Counted from the stretch's first letter, positions 24,995-37,207 are shown. The stretch: DNA of 64,000 nucleotides from Symbiodinium natans (GCA_905221605.1 CAJNDS010002206.1:291226-355225); one strand, 5' to 3'. Program-made: numbers and translations. Notes: generated by a model not told the origin, from the letters alone.

Positions 24995-27900
24995 CTAAAA
25001 ACCCCTAAGCCCTAAACCCTAGTAAATCCAAACCGTAAAAAACCCTAAACCCTAAACCCCACAAACCCCCAAACATAAGCATGTTTTTTTCAAACTCATC
25101 ATTGGAGCATTGCGTCTGCAGATCCGGCGTATTCTTTTTCGAACCCATCATGCGAGCGTTGCGTTTGCAAGCAAACCCTAATCCCTAAACCAAAAAAAAA
25201 ACCCTAACCCTTCAAAAAAACCAAACCCTAAACCCAGCCCTAAACCCAGAAAAACCCTAAACCCTGAAACCCCCTAAGCCCTAAACCCTTAAAAAACCCT
25301 GAACCCACAACCCTCCAAAACCCCCCTGAACTCTAAAACCCTAAAAACCTGGCCCTAAACCCTGAACCCTAAACCCTAAAAACCCCTAAACGCTATAAGC
25401 CCTACACCCAAAGAACCCCTGAGCCCTAAACCCAAAAAAACCCAAACCCTAAAAACTCCTCAACTTCAAACCCCGGAAACTCCCTAAGCCCTAAAAACCC
25501 CTAAGCCCTAAACCCTAATAAATACAAACCGTAAACAACCCTAAACCCTATACGCCCCCCAAACATAAACATGTTTCTTCAAACTCATCATGCGAGCATT
25601 GCGTGTTCAGATCCGGCTTATTCTTTTTCGAACCCATCATGCGAGTGTTGCGTTTGCAAACAAACCCTAATCCCTAAACCCAAAAAGAAACCCTAATATT
25701 TAAAAAAATCTAAACCCTAAACCCAGCCCTAAACCCAGCAAAACCCTAAACCCTAAAACCCTCTAAGCTTCAAACCCTGAAAAAACCCTGAACCCAAAAC
25801 CCTGAAAACCCAAACCCCCCCTGAACTCTAAACCCTAAAAACCTGGCCCTAAACCCAACCTAAACGCTTTCTGCCCTACACCCTAAGAACCCTTGAACCC
25901 TAAACCCAAAAAACCCAAACCCTAAAAACTCCTCAACTTCAAACCCCGGAAACTCCCTAACCCCTAAAAACCCCTAAGCCTTAGACCCTAGTAAATCCAA
26001 ACAGTAAAAAACCCTAAGCCCTAAACCCTACAAACCCCCAAACATAAGCATGTTTTTTTCAAACTCATCATGCGAGCATTGCGTCTGCAGATCCGGCTTA
26101 TTCTTTTTCGAACCCATCATGCGAGTGTTGCGTTTGCAAACAAACCCTAATCCCTGAACCCAAAAGAAACTCGAATCCTTAAAAAAGACCTAAACCCTAA
26201 ACCCAGCCCTAAACCCAGAAAAACCCTAAACCCTAAAAACCCCTAAGCCCTAAACCCTTAAAAAACCCTAAACCCAAAACCCTCAAAACCCCCCTGAACT
26301 CTAAACCCTAGAACCTGGCCCTAAACCCTAAACCCTAAACTCTAAAAACCCCTAAACACTATAAGCCCTACACCCTAAGAACCCCTGAACCCTAAACCCA
26401 AAAAACCCAAACCCTAAAAACTCCTCAACTTCAAACTCCGGAAACTCCCTAACCCCTAAAAACCCCTAAGCCCTAAACCCAAGTAAATCCAAACCGTAAA
26501 AAAACCCTAAACCCTAAACCCCACAAACCCCCAAACATAAGCATGTTTTTTTCAAACTCATCATGCGAGCATTGCGTCTGCAGATCCGGCGTATTCTTTT
26601 CCGAACCCATCATGCGAGCGTTGCGTTTGCAAGCAAACCCTAATCCCTAAACCCAAAAAAAAACCTAATCCTTAAAAAACCTAAACCCTAAACCCAGCCC
26701 TAAGCCCAGAAAAACCCTAAACCCTGAAACCCCCTAGGCCCTAAACCCTTAAAAAACCCTGAACCCACAACCCTCAAAAACCCCCCTGAACTCTAAAACC
26801 CTAAAAACCTGGCCCTAAACCCTAAAAACCCCTAAACGCTACAAGCCCTACACCCAAAGAACCCCTGAGCCCTAAACCCAAAAAAACCCTAAAACTCCTC
26901 AACTTCAAACCCCGAAAACTCCCTAACCCCTAAACACCCCTAAGCCCTAAACCCTAATAAATACAAACCGTAAAAAACCAAAAACCCTAAACCCTATACA
27001 CCCCCCAAACATAAACATGTTTCTTCAAACTCATCATGCGAGCATTGCGTGTTCAGATCCGGCTTATTCTTTTTCGAACCCATCATGCGAGTGTTGCGTT
27101 TGCAAACAAACCCTAATCCCTAAACCAAAAAAGAAACCCTAATCTTTAAAAAAAATCTAAACCCTAAACCCAGCCCTAAACCCAGAAAAACCCTAAACCC
27201 TAAAAACCCCTAAGCCCTAAACCCTTAAAAAACCCTGAACCCACAACCCTCCAAAACCCCCCTGAACTCTAAAACCCTAAAAACCTGGCCCTAAACCCTA
27301 AACCCTAAAAACCCTTAAACGCTATAAGCCCTACACCCAAAGAACCCCTGAGCCCTAAACCCAAAAAAACCCTAAAACCTCCTCAACTTCAAACCCCGGA
27401 AACTCCCTAACCCCTAAAACCCCCTAAGCCCTAAACCCTAGTAAATCCAAACCGTAAAAAACCCTAAACCCTAAACCCCACAAACCCCCAAACATAAGCA
27501 TGTTTTTTTCAAACTCATCATGCGAGCATTGCGTCTGCAGATCCGGCGTATTCTTTTTCGAACCCATCATGCGAGCGTTGCGTTTGCAAGCAAACCCTAA
27601 TCCCTAAACCCAAAAAAAACCCTTACCCTTCAAAAAAACCAAACCCTAAACCCAGCCCTAAACCCAGAAAAAACCCTAAACCCTAAACCCTTAAAACACC
27701 CTGAACCCACAACCCTCAAAAACCCCCCTGAACTCTAAAACCCTAAAAACCTGGCCCTAAACCCTAAAAACCCCTAAACGCTATAAGCCCTACACCCAAA
27801 AAACCCCTGAGCCCTAAACCCAAAAAAACCCTAAAACTCCTCAACTTCAAACCCCGAAAACTCCCTAACCCCTAAACACCCCTAAGCCCTAAACCCTAAT

Positions 27901-29265
27901 AAATACAAACCGTAAACTTCGTAAACAACCCTAGACCCTAAACCCTATACACCCCCCAAACATAAACATGTTTCTTCAAACTCATCATGCGAGCATTGCG
28001 TGTTCAGATCCGGCTTATTCTTTTTCGAACCCATCATGCGAGTGTTGCGTTTGCAAACAAACCCTAATGCCTAAACCAAAAAAGAAACCCTAATCTTTAA
28101 AAAAAATCTAAACCCTAGACCCAGCCCTGAACCCAGCAAAACCCTAAACCCTAAAACCCCCTAAGCTTCAAACCCTGAAAAACCCTAAACGCTATAAGCC
28201 CTACACCCTAAGAAGCCCTGAGCCCGACACCCAAACTCCTCAACTTCAAACCCCGAAAACTCCCTAACCCCTAAAAACCCCTAAGCCCTAAACCCTTATA
28301 AATCCAAACCGTAAAAAACCCTAAACCCTAAACCCAACAAACCCCCAAACATAAGCATGTTGTTTTCAACTTCATCATGCGAGCACTGCGTCTGCAGATC
28401 CGGCTTATTCTTTTTCGAACCCATCATGCGAGTGTTGCGTTTGCAAACAAACCCTAATCCCTAAACCCAAAAGAAACCCTCATCCTTAAAAGAACCTAAA
28501 CCCTAAACCCAGCCCTAAACCCAGCCCTAAACCCAGAAAAACCCTAAACCCTAAAACCCCCTGAGCCCTAAACCCGTAAAAAACCCTGAACCCAAAACCC
28601 TCAAAACCCCCTTGAACTCTAAATCCTAAAAACCTGGCCCTAAACCCTAAACCTTAAACCACCGCGAAAAGCCCTACACCCCAAGAACCCCACCCAAAAA
28701 ACCCTAAACCCTAAAAACTCCTCAACTTCAAACCCCGAAAACTCCGTAACCCCTAAAAACCCTAAGCCCCAAACCCTAATAAATACAAACCGTAACAAAC
28801 CCTAAACCCTAAACCCTACAAACCCCCCAAACATAAACATGTTTTTCAAACTCATCATGCGAGCATTGCGTGTTCAGATCCGGCTTATTCTTTTTCGAAC
28901 CCATCATGCGAGTGTTGCGCTTGCAAGCAAACCCTAATCCCTAAACCCAAAAGAAACCCTAATCCTCAAAAAAAAAACCTCAACCCTAAACCCAGCCCTA
29001 AACCCAGAAAAACCTAAACCCTAAAACCCCCTAAGCCCTAAACCCTTAAAAAACCCTGAACCCACAACCCTCAAAACCCCCCTGAACTCTAAACCCAACC
29101 TGGCCCGAAACCCTAAACCCTAAACCCTAAAAACCCTTAAACGCTATAAGCCCTACACCCTAAGAACCCCTGAGCCCGACACCCAAAAAACCCTAAACCC
29201 TAAAAACTCCTCAACTTCAAACCCCGAAAACTCCCTAACCCCTAAAAACCCCTAAGCCCTGTGCG
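24995..29265. repeat. Subtelomere-like satellite array, right block
   Basis: Continuation of the left array. Spacers recur near 25081, 25571, 26050, 26542, 27016, 27498, 27967, 28357 and 28839, with mostly 470-490 bp spacing and one short unit of 390 bp. Two spacer variants alternate (GCATGTTTTTTT...GTCTGCAG and ACATGTTTCTTC...GTGTTCAG), suggesting a higher-order repeat. The array ends abruptly at ~29262 in GCCCTGTGCGAAG. No gene seen. Confidence 0.93.
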
Positions 29266-30015
29266 AAGTGTCCAAATCAAGGAAAACTTGCGCAACCCAC
29301 TCCAATAGCTAGCTCAGGCCACACGATGACAAAGAAGTTGAATATATATACAGTTGCAGGTTGTTATGTTGCTCCAATAGTAGCAGTATCCCTGCCACGG
29401 GGAACACAAGGTAGCTAGCCAGGTATTCCTACGCCACTCCCGATGACGTCTATCGGAAGGATCCCTCGAGTTGCTATCTCCAAGGGGGATGGCCTATCCA
29501 CCAGATGTATCCGCTAGCCGTCCCACCACACGTTGTCAGCACACAGCCCCCCTTTCAGCTCCTCTAGCCCTCCGGCTGCGAGTTGGCTGAGGAATCTATC
29601 CACGGGGTCGAAAAGAATCTGTACAAGACTTCCAAATAAGGGCCCTTCTTGAGCAGCTAGTAGCTGCAATCGCGCAAGAAATTATCCAACTATCCAATTT
29701 GGAATGCTTGGTGTTCCAAACAAATTGTTCCTTCATAAGTGGGTCTTCAGGTGGAGGTCGAGGGCGTCGTTCAGGATGCTAAGGTCGCCTCGGACACAGT
29801 ATACAGGGCATGCACTACCACTTTAGACGACATGGCACTGTTTGATACCACATGGCGCTACAAGGCATGATTTCACAACGAGGCTACCTAACAGTTACAA
29901 GCAGTCAGAGCTTGAAGAAAGCCATGCGCTCATGAACATCGCTTTGAGTCTGCATTCTTGCATGAGCACCAATAGTCCAATGGACATATCTGGTAGGGAA
30001 GCTCCAGTGACCTCC

Positions 30016-30228
30016 ACAGTTAGAGAAAGAAAGTTCCGGTTCCAAACAAGTTCCTTTGCCGCCTTGCTGCCTGCTGTTCTAATTTTGGGGGAAGACTGAC
30101 CGACTGAGAGGCTTATTTGTTTTACTCGCAACGAGGAGCTGTGAAAGCCAGATCTGGCTTCCCGTGTGTTAAAAAAAACGCCGCAACTGGGCCCAAAAAT
30201 GGCTCCTAAACTTGGGTTCCAATTTGAG
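30016..30228. repeat. Direct duplication, copy 1
   Basis: Starts ACAGTTAGAGAAAG and ends TTGGGTTCCAATTTGAG. Nearly identical to 30511-30740. The second copy carries an extra ~19-bp segment (ACAAGACTTAGACTGGAAC) and a few small indels. Confidence 0.9.
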
Positions 30229-30510
30229 GCTCCAACCTGGGTGGCCTTGTATGTTCACACAGGAAATCCAAAATCTAGGGTCCGTTTTCGGTGCCCAGAA
30301 TTGAGCTGCTTTTGGAACCCATTTGAGTTCAATAACAATTGAAAATCAACTCACAGACAAACAAGATGTTTTCTATTCGATACTGTTTGCATCAACACTC
30401 AAGAAAACAAAAAACGCCGTCGATACGCGTGTTCTTGGCTTGCTAAACTTGTCTTGAGCTGGCATTCAAGACAAAGCACTCTTGCATTGTTCGCGTGCGA
30501 TCTCTCTCGC

Positions 30511-30740
30511 ACAGTTAGAGAAAGTTCCGGTTCCAAACAAGTTCACACTTTGCCGCCTTGCTGCCTGCTGTTCTAATTTTGGGGGAAGACTGACACAAGA
30601 CTTAGACTGGAACCGACTGAGAGGCTAATGTGTTTTACTCGCAACGAGGAGCTGTGAAAGCCAGATCTGGCTTCCCGCGTGTGAAAAAAACGCCGCAACT
30701 GGGCCCAAAAATGGCTCCTAAACTTGGGTTCCAATTTGAG
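30511..30740. repeat. Direct duplication, copy 2
   Basis: Second copy of 30016-30228, about 495 bp downstream in the same orientation, diverged by small indels. The CAGATCTGGCTTCCCG(T/C)GTG part is the best preserved. Confidence 0.9.
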
Positions 30741-32455
30741 CTTAAGGCCACCCAGGAAATGGCCGCTCCCCAAGTGTATGTCCATGGCCATGTTGTATGA
30801 CAGCTCCTTGGCTTATACAAAGGCACCATGTCACCTCATAAGACCCTTATAGCCCATTGGCTAAGCATTGCTCGTCTCATGCTATCTGTAACATGCAAAA
30901 CATGTGTGAGCGCAGGCTCATGTCTTTTTCTTTGCGAACTGCATCCTACACCAGTCCGGCTCTGCCTTGTTTCAAGGCAACATTACGACGCCCATCCGAT
31001 ATGGGTTGCAGATATTGCAAAACACATTTGCGTGGCCGGCTCACGAACAAGGCCCCGTAACGTGATCACGCGTCAAAGCGGAAAGACAACTGCGGGCTTT
31101 GAAATTATGAGCACGGAGAAACGTTTGGAGCCGCTTGCTAGCGGGGGACCCACTAACCTGGTTAGGAGGACCCAGTAGAAGGCCATTTTTCGTGACCCCA
31201 AGAGGCTTGCCTGGGGCACCAAAAGGCAACAATTGGCATTAAGGATAATGAGGTGGAATGTCCCTGCCAAGCTGTTGCGCACCTGTTGCAGAGAGACCTC
31301 ATCTTGGAAGTTGAAGCCTGGTGGGACCCGGGAAGTGCCGTAATCGCGGGGTAATAATTTCTACACCAGCTTTCGGCTAGATGTTTTGGAACTTGGGTTG
31401 AACCTGGCTTGAACCTGGGTTGCTCAATCTTCAAGGAGACGAGACTGTTTTTTTGTTTCTTAAAGCAAAAGAGGAGAAGAGAAGGGAGGTATTTAGCACA
31501 AAGAGGTCAGTAGTATGCACCGCTCTGTTGGAGGGCCCAGCTCTGCCTTTCGCAGCATGCACTCTGGCTCTCCACCGTTAGCGGAAAATTCGAGCAATGT
31601 TTCTGTTCCTTCGTTGTTCTAGTCACCTTCAGATCCCGAACGACATTGTGCTTCTCACTTTCATCAGTGCTTCTCAATGTCATCGCAGCCCCTCCTCTTC
31701 CCTTCTTCCATCATGCAGGTGATCTTCATGCCTTATCTCTCTTCTTCACGGACACTGGTTGATGCCACTGCTATACGCTCATAAACCTGACTGGTGGATG
31801 CCATTTCTCCGCGGATTCAAGCTTGCCAGTATTTCCGTTTCTCCTGCTCTACTTGGAAAGAGAGGAGAAGAGAGAAAGGACTTGGGTCTAAATTTCACCT
31901 TTCTCAAATCTTGTGAAGGGGCCTTGAAGAGGGCCTAAAGAGGGCTTGTTTTGTTTTTTGGATTTCATTATTCGAAGACCTTCAACCTGGGTTGATTTTT
32001 CAAATACTTGAGTACGGCCTCACAATTCCCTTGAAGGGCTCAAAACCTTGTCAGGACCTCCCAGAGCTTTTTTCCAACTTTTGCGGGCTGTCCATTGTGA
32101 AAAATTGCTGAAAAAACGTGGTGTTGTAATTGCTTGCGGTTGTGCCCTCTGGATGGCAACTAAGAGAAGTGTCACTCTTCAGAATTAGAGGGAGCTTAAA
32201 TTCAACTTTTCCTTGAATTTTAACAAGCAGATATTGAAAAGATCCTTTGTTAGCTGTAAAGTCTTCATCACGGCTGGGCGCAGGCATACATTCTGGTGCG
32301 TTCCATTCTTCAGGAAGGCCATTTCTGCGTGCTGGAGCTCAGGCACATCGTTGCAGCTTTATGATTATGAGTTTTTGGTTTCCGCTTATTTCTAAATATA
32401 ATTGAAATCTCAAATGTGAAAATGTATTATTGATTTTCCTTATTTCTGAATAGAT

Positions 32456-33160
32456 GTATTATTTTTGGCGAAGAATCTAATCATTCATTTCATTTCTGGA
32501 AGACCAAATATGATAAATTTCCTAATGAGAGAAAAAATGAATCCTGAAGACCTTCCTTTGAAGATTTTTCCTGGATTCATTTGACGAAGGTATTTTGGCG
32601 AAGAATCTAATCATCCATTCCCTTCCTGCCAAATCAAATATGATTGAGGATTTCCTAAAGAGAAATATTCTAAAATAATCTTCTTTTCAGAATTTTGTTC
32701 TGGGATCATTGGACGAAGATTTTTTGGCCAAGAATCTAATCATTCATTTCATTTCTGGCAAACCAAACATGATTGCAAACATCTTAATAAGAAATCCTCT
32801 GAATCCTGAAGATCTTCCTTTTGAAGAATTTTTCTGGATTCATTTGGCGACGATTTTTGGCGAAGAATCTAATCATTCATTCCCTTCTTGCCAAATCAAA
32901 TCTGATTGAGGATCTTCTAAAGAGGAATATTCTAAAATAATCTTCTTTTCAGAGATCTTCTGGAATCTTTGGACAAATATTTTTTGGCGAAGAACCTAAT
33001 CATTCATTTCATTTCTGGCAAACCAAATATGATTGGAAATTTCCTAATAAGAAAAATTCTGAATCCTGAAGATCTTCCTTTTGAAGAGTTTTTCTGGATC
33101 CATTTGGCGAAGATTTTTTGGCGAAGAATCTAATCATTCATTTCATTTCTGGCAAATCTC
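32456..33160. repeat. Tandem repeat, ~127-bp unit in alternating A/B forms
   Basis: Units begin TTTTGGCGAAGAATCTAATC at roughly 32463, 32593, 32718, 32845, 32980 and 33110. Type A continues ATTCATTTCATTTCTGG; type B continues ATTCCCTTCCTGCCAAATC. They alternate, giving a ~255-bp higher-order period. Confidence 0.88.
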
Positions 33161-33479
33161 CTCTCTTCTCTTCTCTCTTCCTTTCTCTCTTTTTGCCTAT
33201 CATCCTTTCTCTTCTCTTTTCTCTCAAGGGGAAGCTTAAAGAAATTCAAAAAACAAAAAAAAAGAAACAAAAAAAACAAAAAAAAAAAAAAAAAAAACTA
33301 AAAAAAAAAAAAAGAGCGTATAAATTGAGCTTGCGTTTTGCATCATGCGTGCCTTCTTCGTACCGTGCATCCTTCTAATTATCAGAGCACCAGTCATATG
33401 ACGTGCGGAGCCTGCTAGTCAAGAAAAGGTGACGCTCCAGAAGGGCTAGAAGTCGCGAATTTACTGATTTTCTAACCGC

Positions 33480-34320
33480 TGGAGCTTTCTGAAAATTTAT
33501 TCTAAATTCCACTCCCCTTCGAATATTCTTTTGTTTTTTCGTATTTCATTTCTCGAAAACTCAGAGGAGAAGGGAGAAGGGAATTTATTCCAAATTCTAC
33601 CTCCCTCGAATTTCTTGAATCTTCTTTTGTTTTTTGTATTTCCTTATTCGAAAATTAGAGGAGTAGAGACGAGACAGTTGTTGTTTCTAAAAGTAAAGAG
33701 CGGGGGCGCAGCCCCCCCATTTTGCCTGTTGTGAATTGGAAAGAGGGGAGAAGAGAGAAGACTTTAGTCTAAATTTCACCTCCCTCAAATCTTGTTTTGT
33801 TTTTGTATTTCATTGTTCAAAACTCAGAGGAGTCGAGACGAGATTGTTTTTGTTTTAAGAAGTAAAGAGCGGGGGGGTTGGGGGCAGGACGGCGGGGAAA
33901 GGGGGCTATTTGGGGCTTAAAGGGGGAGCTTAAGGGGGGGCTTAAGGGGGGCTTAAGGGGGGGGCTTAAGGGGGGCTTAAGGGGGGGTTTCAAGGGGGGG
34001 CTTAAAGGGGGGCTTGAAGGGGCTTAGGGGGCGTAAAGGGAGGCTTGAAGGGGGCCTTGAAGAGGGCTTAAAGGGGGTCTTAAGAGGGGGGGGCTGAAAG
34101 AAGATGAGAGAAGGGATTTATTCTAAATCCCCCCTCGAATCTTGTTTTATTTTTTGGATTTCATTATTCGAAGCCAGAGAAGTGAGACTTTAAACATTAC
34201 CTTCTCTTCAAGAAGAGAGAGAAGGAAATTTAGTCTAAATTCCGCCCCATCAAATCTTGTTTTATTTTTCCATTTGTTTTTTAGATTTCATTATTCGAAA
34301 TTAGAGAAGTGAGGGGGGTC
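33480..34320. repeat. Dispersed ~120-bp repeat family
   Basis: Recurring block reading roughly GGAGAAG...TTTA(G/T)TCTAAATT(T/C)CACC, then CTCGAATCTTGTTTTGTTTTT and TTCATTATTCGAAA. Copies lie near 33495, 33570, 33735, 34095 and 34205, with an older copy at ~31855-31980. No coding capacity. Confidence 0.7.
33871..34098. repeat. G-run repeat (GGGGGGCTTAA)n
   Basis: More than a dozen runs of 4-8 Gs separated by CTTAA, CTTGAA or TTAAA on the plus strand. This is strong G-quadruplex potential in DNA or plus-sense RNA. A smaller patch is at 34313-34360. Confidence 0.88.
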
Positions 34321-34372
34321 TTAAGGGGGAGGCTTATCGGGGGTTTAAAGGGGGGCTTAAAGGTCGAACCTG

Positions 34373-34432
34373 GGTTGAACCTGGGTTGAACCCGGATTCA
34401 ACCCAGGTTGAACCCAGGTTGAACCTGGATTC
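34373..34432. repeat. AACCTGGGTTG microsatellite at a retroelement insertion site
   Basis: Tandem and inverted copies of AACCTGGGTTG/CAACCCAGGTT. Similar tracts lie at every element junction here: 36150-36218, ~43326-43340, ~44103-44117 and ~50482-50512. Confidence 0.85.
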
Positions 34433-36149
34433 TGGCTCAAGGCTCTCGGCTCGAGTGAGAAGGCAAGTGGTAGGCAGTTTTCAGGTAGGGTAGCTGCCTA
34501 GATGCCATGGAGCCCACCCTCTAAGAGGGATAGCTTGGCTATCATAACCTCAGAGGTGAGCCGAGAGGGAAGGTGCATCCTTCGACTGGAGCGAACTACC
34601 AGGGCAGGGCACTTCCGCGATGCCCAGTCCCTGGAGCAGAGTTTCAGCGAGCGTGCCAAACAGGGATGCCTTCCATGGGCCTCGTGGCCAAGTGGCACCG
34701 AGGCAGAAGAGAGGTGCAGACCCTCTGACCCGAACAGATAGGGGCAAGGGCCGGCGGGCAGGGATCAGCCCAGTATGCTCGGGGGGGACCGCAAGGCACG
34801 GTTAGTAAGAGAGTGAAAGCCGGAGCTGCGGCGAACTTGAGCAACTGGTCTGTACAGCCTGTTGCCACCGCTTGCAATCCCTGGAGAGCTGGAGTTAGGA
34901 AGCTGGAAGTTTGGGAGTCTGCAGTGGCGATTAGGGAACGTGATGCAGTGGCCAGCAGGCCGAAAGCACATGCCCCCTTCTGGAAGCCTGCTACATTCTG
35001 TGGCTTGTAACGGGCTATCGCCTATACTGGCTGCTAACCAGTTTAACATTGGCTTGAAGTGTGAGATAGATCTGGCGGGCTCTTTCGTGACTCACACAGC
35101 CAGAGGTTTTATCCTCTTTGAGATGAGTGGTATAAGGCCCTCCTGACCTTTGTCATGCTGGGGTATGCCCAGGCCTACCAAGCTTAGTGTCAGGAGCTTT
35201 AGTTTGTCCACCTTGGCCTTGCCTAGGACTCATCTACAGGAAATCCACACTGGCGGCAGTGCTTGAGAGTGGGATAGCTACCAGAGGCAAGATTCCGCCT
35301 TAGGCGCTGCCTGAGGTTTATGTTTATGGGTTTGGCTTCTGCCTGGCGTGTTTCCCCGCGCCAGTGCACTTCGTGCATGGGGGAATTGAGGGGAAAGCGT
35401 GGTCCCCGCGCCTTGTTGAGGGGAGGCGTCGACCCTGCGCCAAATATACCAAGTTGAGGGGTGCAGTGTCCCCAAGCCTGTCGACATAAGCCTTGTCCAG
35501 GTGGTCCCATCCACCCTCGCACAGGGTAGTTTTCAGGAGGTGCTTTCTGGAACCCTCCACACAGTGTCCTGGAGTGCCAGACGCCAGGAGTGTGGAGGTG
35601 GCATCCTCGGGCTGTGAAGTGGCGGGCTTCACTGCCCAGGGCCCACAGGGCTGCAGGCTGAGCAGTCACGGCAGTTCTTTCCTCTCAGCTGAAGCAGGCG
35701 GACAACCCTGTAGCTGGGCCAAACCAATTTGTACAGGTAATTGGTGCCTGTGCCCGAGAGGTCGCAGGTTCTAAGTGCAGAATGTATATGCCTTGCTGTG
35801 CACCAGGAGGGATGCCCTCTTACTGACAGGAAAGGGAGAAGGGTAGTTTGCAAGCGGACATGAGGCAATCCGCACCCACAGATAGGGGCTACCCTCTCAC
35901 TCAGTACTGAGAAGAGGAGCGATTGGTGGGGCTCGGTGGAGCTTAGCAGCAGCGAGAGGTGCCACCCTCTAGTGAGAGGCTGAGGCAATGACCTCATAGG
36001 CTTGAGGTCCCACCCTCAGTAGTGGCACTAGTAGCAGAAGGCTTTACCTGTACAGTTAGCCTCTGCTGCTCAATAGTGTAGTGGTACTTAGCAGTACGGA
36101 CTCCGGTCCCAAACACCAAGACGGTGGACTCGCAAACCAAGCTCAACTC
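34433..36149 (+). mobile_element. Non-autonomous retroelement A (1.7 kb, SL relic at 5' end, LINE-like tail)
   Basis: Starts with TGGCTCAAG (34433-34441), the last nine bases of the spliced leader. It has no convincing ORF. It ends in CAAACACCAAGACGGTGGAC...CTCAACTCGGAAAAAA, the same tail as the LINEs next to it. So it probably uses the LINE reverse transcriptase. A box-A-like TAGTGTAGTGG lies at 36074-36084, before a short GGAC...GTCC stem, which hints at a tRNA-related segment near the 3' end. Element B (43343) is a shorter version with about 980 bp deleted. Confidence 0.75.
36074..36084 (+). promoter_or_regulatory. Box-A-like motif (Pol III)
   Basis: TAGTGTAGTGG fits the TRGYNNARNGG consensus exactly and is followed by TTAGCAGTACGGACTC, resembling a tRNA D-arm and anticodon arm. 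A box B is only poorly matched (GGTCCCAAACACC), so this may be a decayed tRNA-like end rather than an active promoter. It recurs at 44018-44028. Confidence 0.4.
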
Positions 36150-36333
36150 GGAAAAAATTGAACCTGGATTCTGACCCGGGTTCTGAACCCGGGTTGAACC
36201 CAGGTTGCACCTGGGTTGTTTGGCTCAAGTTTTCGGCCCAAGGAGTAGCCTGAGGATAGTTTCGGAGGTCTCAGCCTTCCTAGCCTGGTAGCCAGCCTAG
36301 GACAGTTTGCCCAGAGGTGCCTTCCTCTTAGCC

Positions 36334-37204
36334 ATGGCCCCCCGCGAGTACATCTGTTGCAGTGGCAAAAGCTGCACAGGATGGATTTGGGCGGACAAGG
36401 CTCAGCCGCACATGCACTGCAAGAAATGCAGAACGCCCTGGGCAAACAGCGTTCGACAGGCGAGACAGAACTGGAGCCAGTGGAAGCCACAATGGCCCAC
36501 AGTGGCTGAGGCAGCTTACTGGCAGCCGCCAAAGAAGCCCAAGCCTTCGAAGACACCACTGCCGAACAAGGTCCTGCAAGCCCTAGGAGTGGCGTGGGAC
36601 AATGTGCCTGAAGCGGTGCAAAAGAACCTCCAGGAGGCAGGGTACCGACCACCCAAGGCACAGGTCAAAGAAGAGGTGGACGACCTCACAGACCTGTGCC
36701 AGAAGCATGAAGCCGCCCTGCCGGAGGAGGTCAAAGCCTACCTGAAAGGCCTCAAGGCCAGTCAGGAGGTGACGCCCTCCCAAGCTGCGAGCCAGGCCAG
36801 CCAGAGCTGGCAGAGCGCAGCACATCGCCGATCAAAAGATTGGCCTGCAGAAGCGCATAGACATGGCGAAGGAGTCATTAAGGCAGCTTCTACAAGAAAT
36901 GATTGTGCTGAATGAGCAAGCTGAGAGGGCACAGAAGGCAGTAGAGGCAAGCTCAGGCCTACTCAAAGAGAAAGTCTTCTGCGAATCCGCTGCGGACATG
37001 GAGGTCGACAGCATCCTCCATGAGTTGGGGGTAAGCCTCAACGAGGAGCAAGAGAAAAAACTCCATGAGATTAAAGCGGAGCGAGAAGCAAAGAGGCGTC
37101 GCACGCAGGAGGGCCCCACCCCTCCCGGCCTTGAAGAGCACACCCAGGAGGGGATGCCTCCTGGCAATGCCAATGCCCCGCCGGGGCTGGGCCCGGTGGC
37201 CTAG
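36334..37204 (+). pseudogene. LINE copy 1 ORF1 (frameshifted)
   Basis: Nucleic-acid-binding ORF1. It starts MAPREYICCSGKSCTGWIWA with a C-C-C...CKKC zinc cluster and W-rich segment, then charged helices and a long coiled coil (from MAKESLRQLLQEM on). A 14-bp deletion near 36818 relative to copy 3 (CTGGCAAGCTCAAG missing) shifts the frame; the second part resumes as an open frame at 36863 and ends in GLGPVA and TAG. ORF2 then continues in the same frame. Confidence 0.85.
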
Positions 37205-37207
37205 GGG

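Larger units (their letters stand above)
29266..34372. other. Non-coding host DNA with local repeats
   Basis: No credible gene: the open frames are short, overlap on both strands and carry no recognisable domain. It holds a 220-bp direct duplication (30016-30228 and 30511-30740), a ~127-bp tandem array (32456-33160), CT-rich and poly-A tracts (33160-33315), a dispersed TCTAAATTTCACCTCCCTCA-type family and G-rich repeats (33871-34098). AACCTGGGTTG motifs appear near 31390 and 31985. Parts may be old retroelement debris. Confidence 0.6.

Noticed and set aside
29842..30131. Possible gene in host DNA
   Set aside because: Short frames overlap on both strands and part lies in a non-coding duplication; no domain or codon bias was visible.
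33118..33378. 86-codon frame with Lys-rich run
   Set aside because: The lysines come from a poly-A tract and the serine/leucine part from CT-rich DNA.
34498..35997. Several open frames in non-autonomous element A
   Set aside because: They occur on both strands, are not kept in element B and show no domains; GC-rich DNA produces such frames by chance.
36061..36150. Functional tRNA gene
   Set aside because: Box A fits, but no proper T-arm/box B or acceptor stem could be folded; called a tRNA-like relic only.
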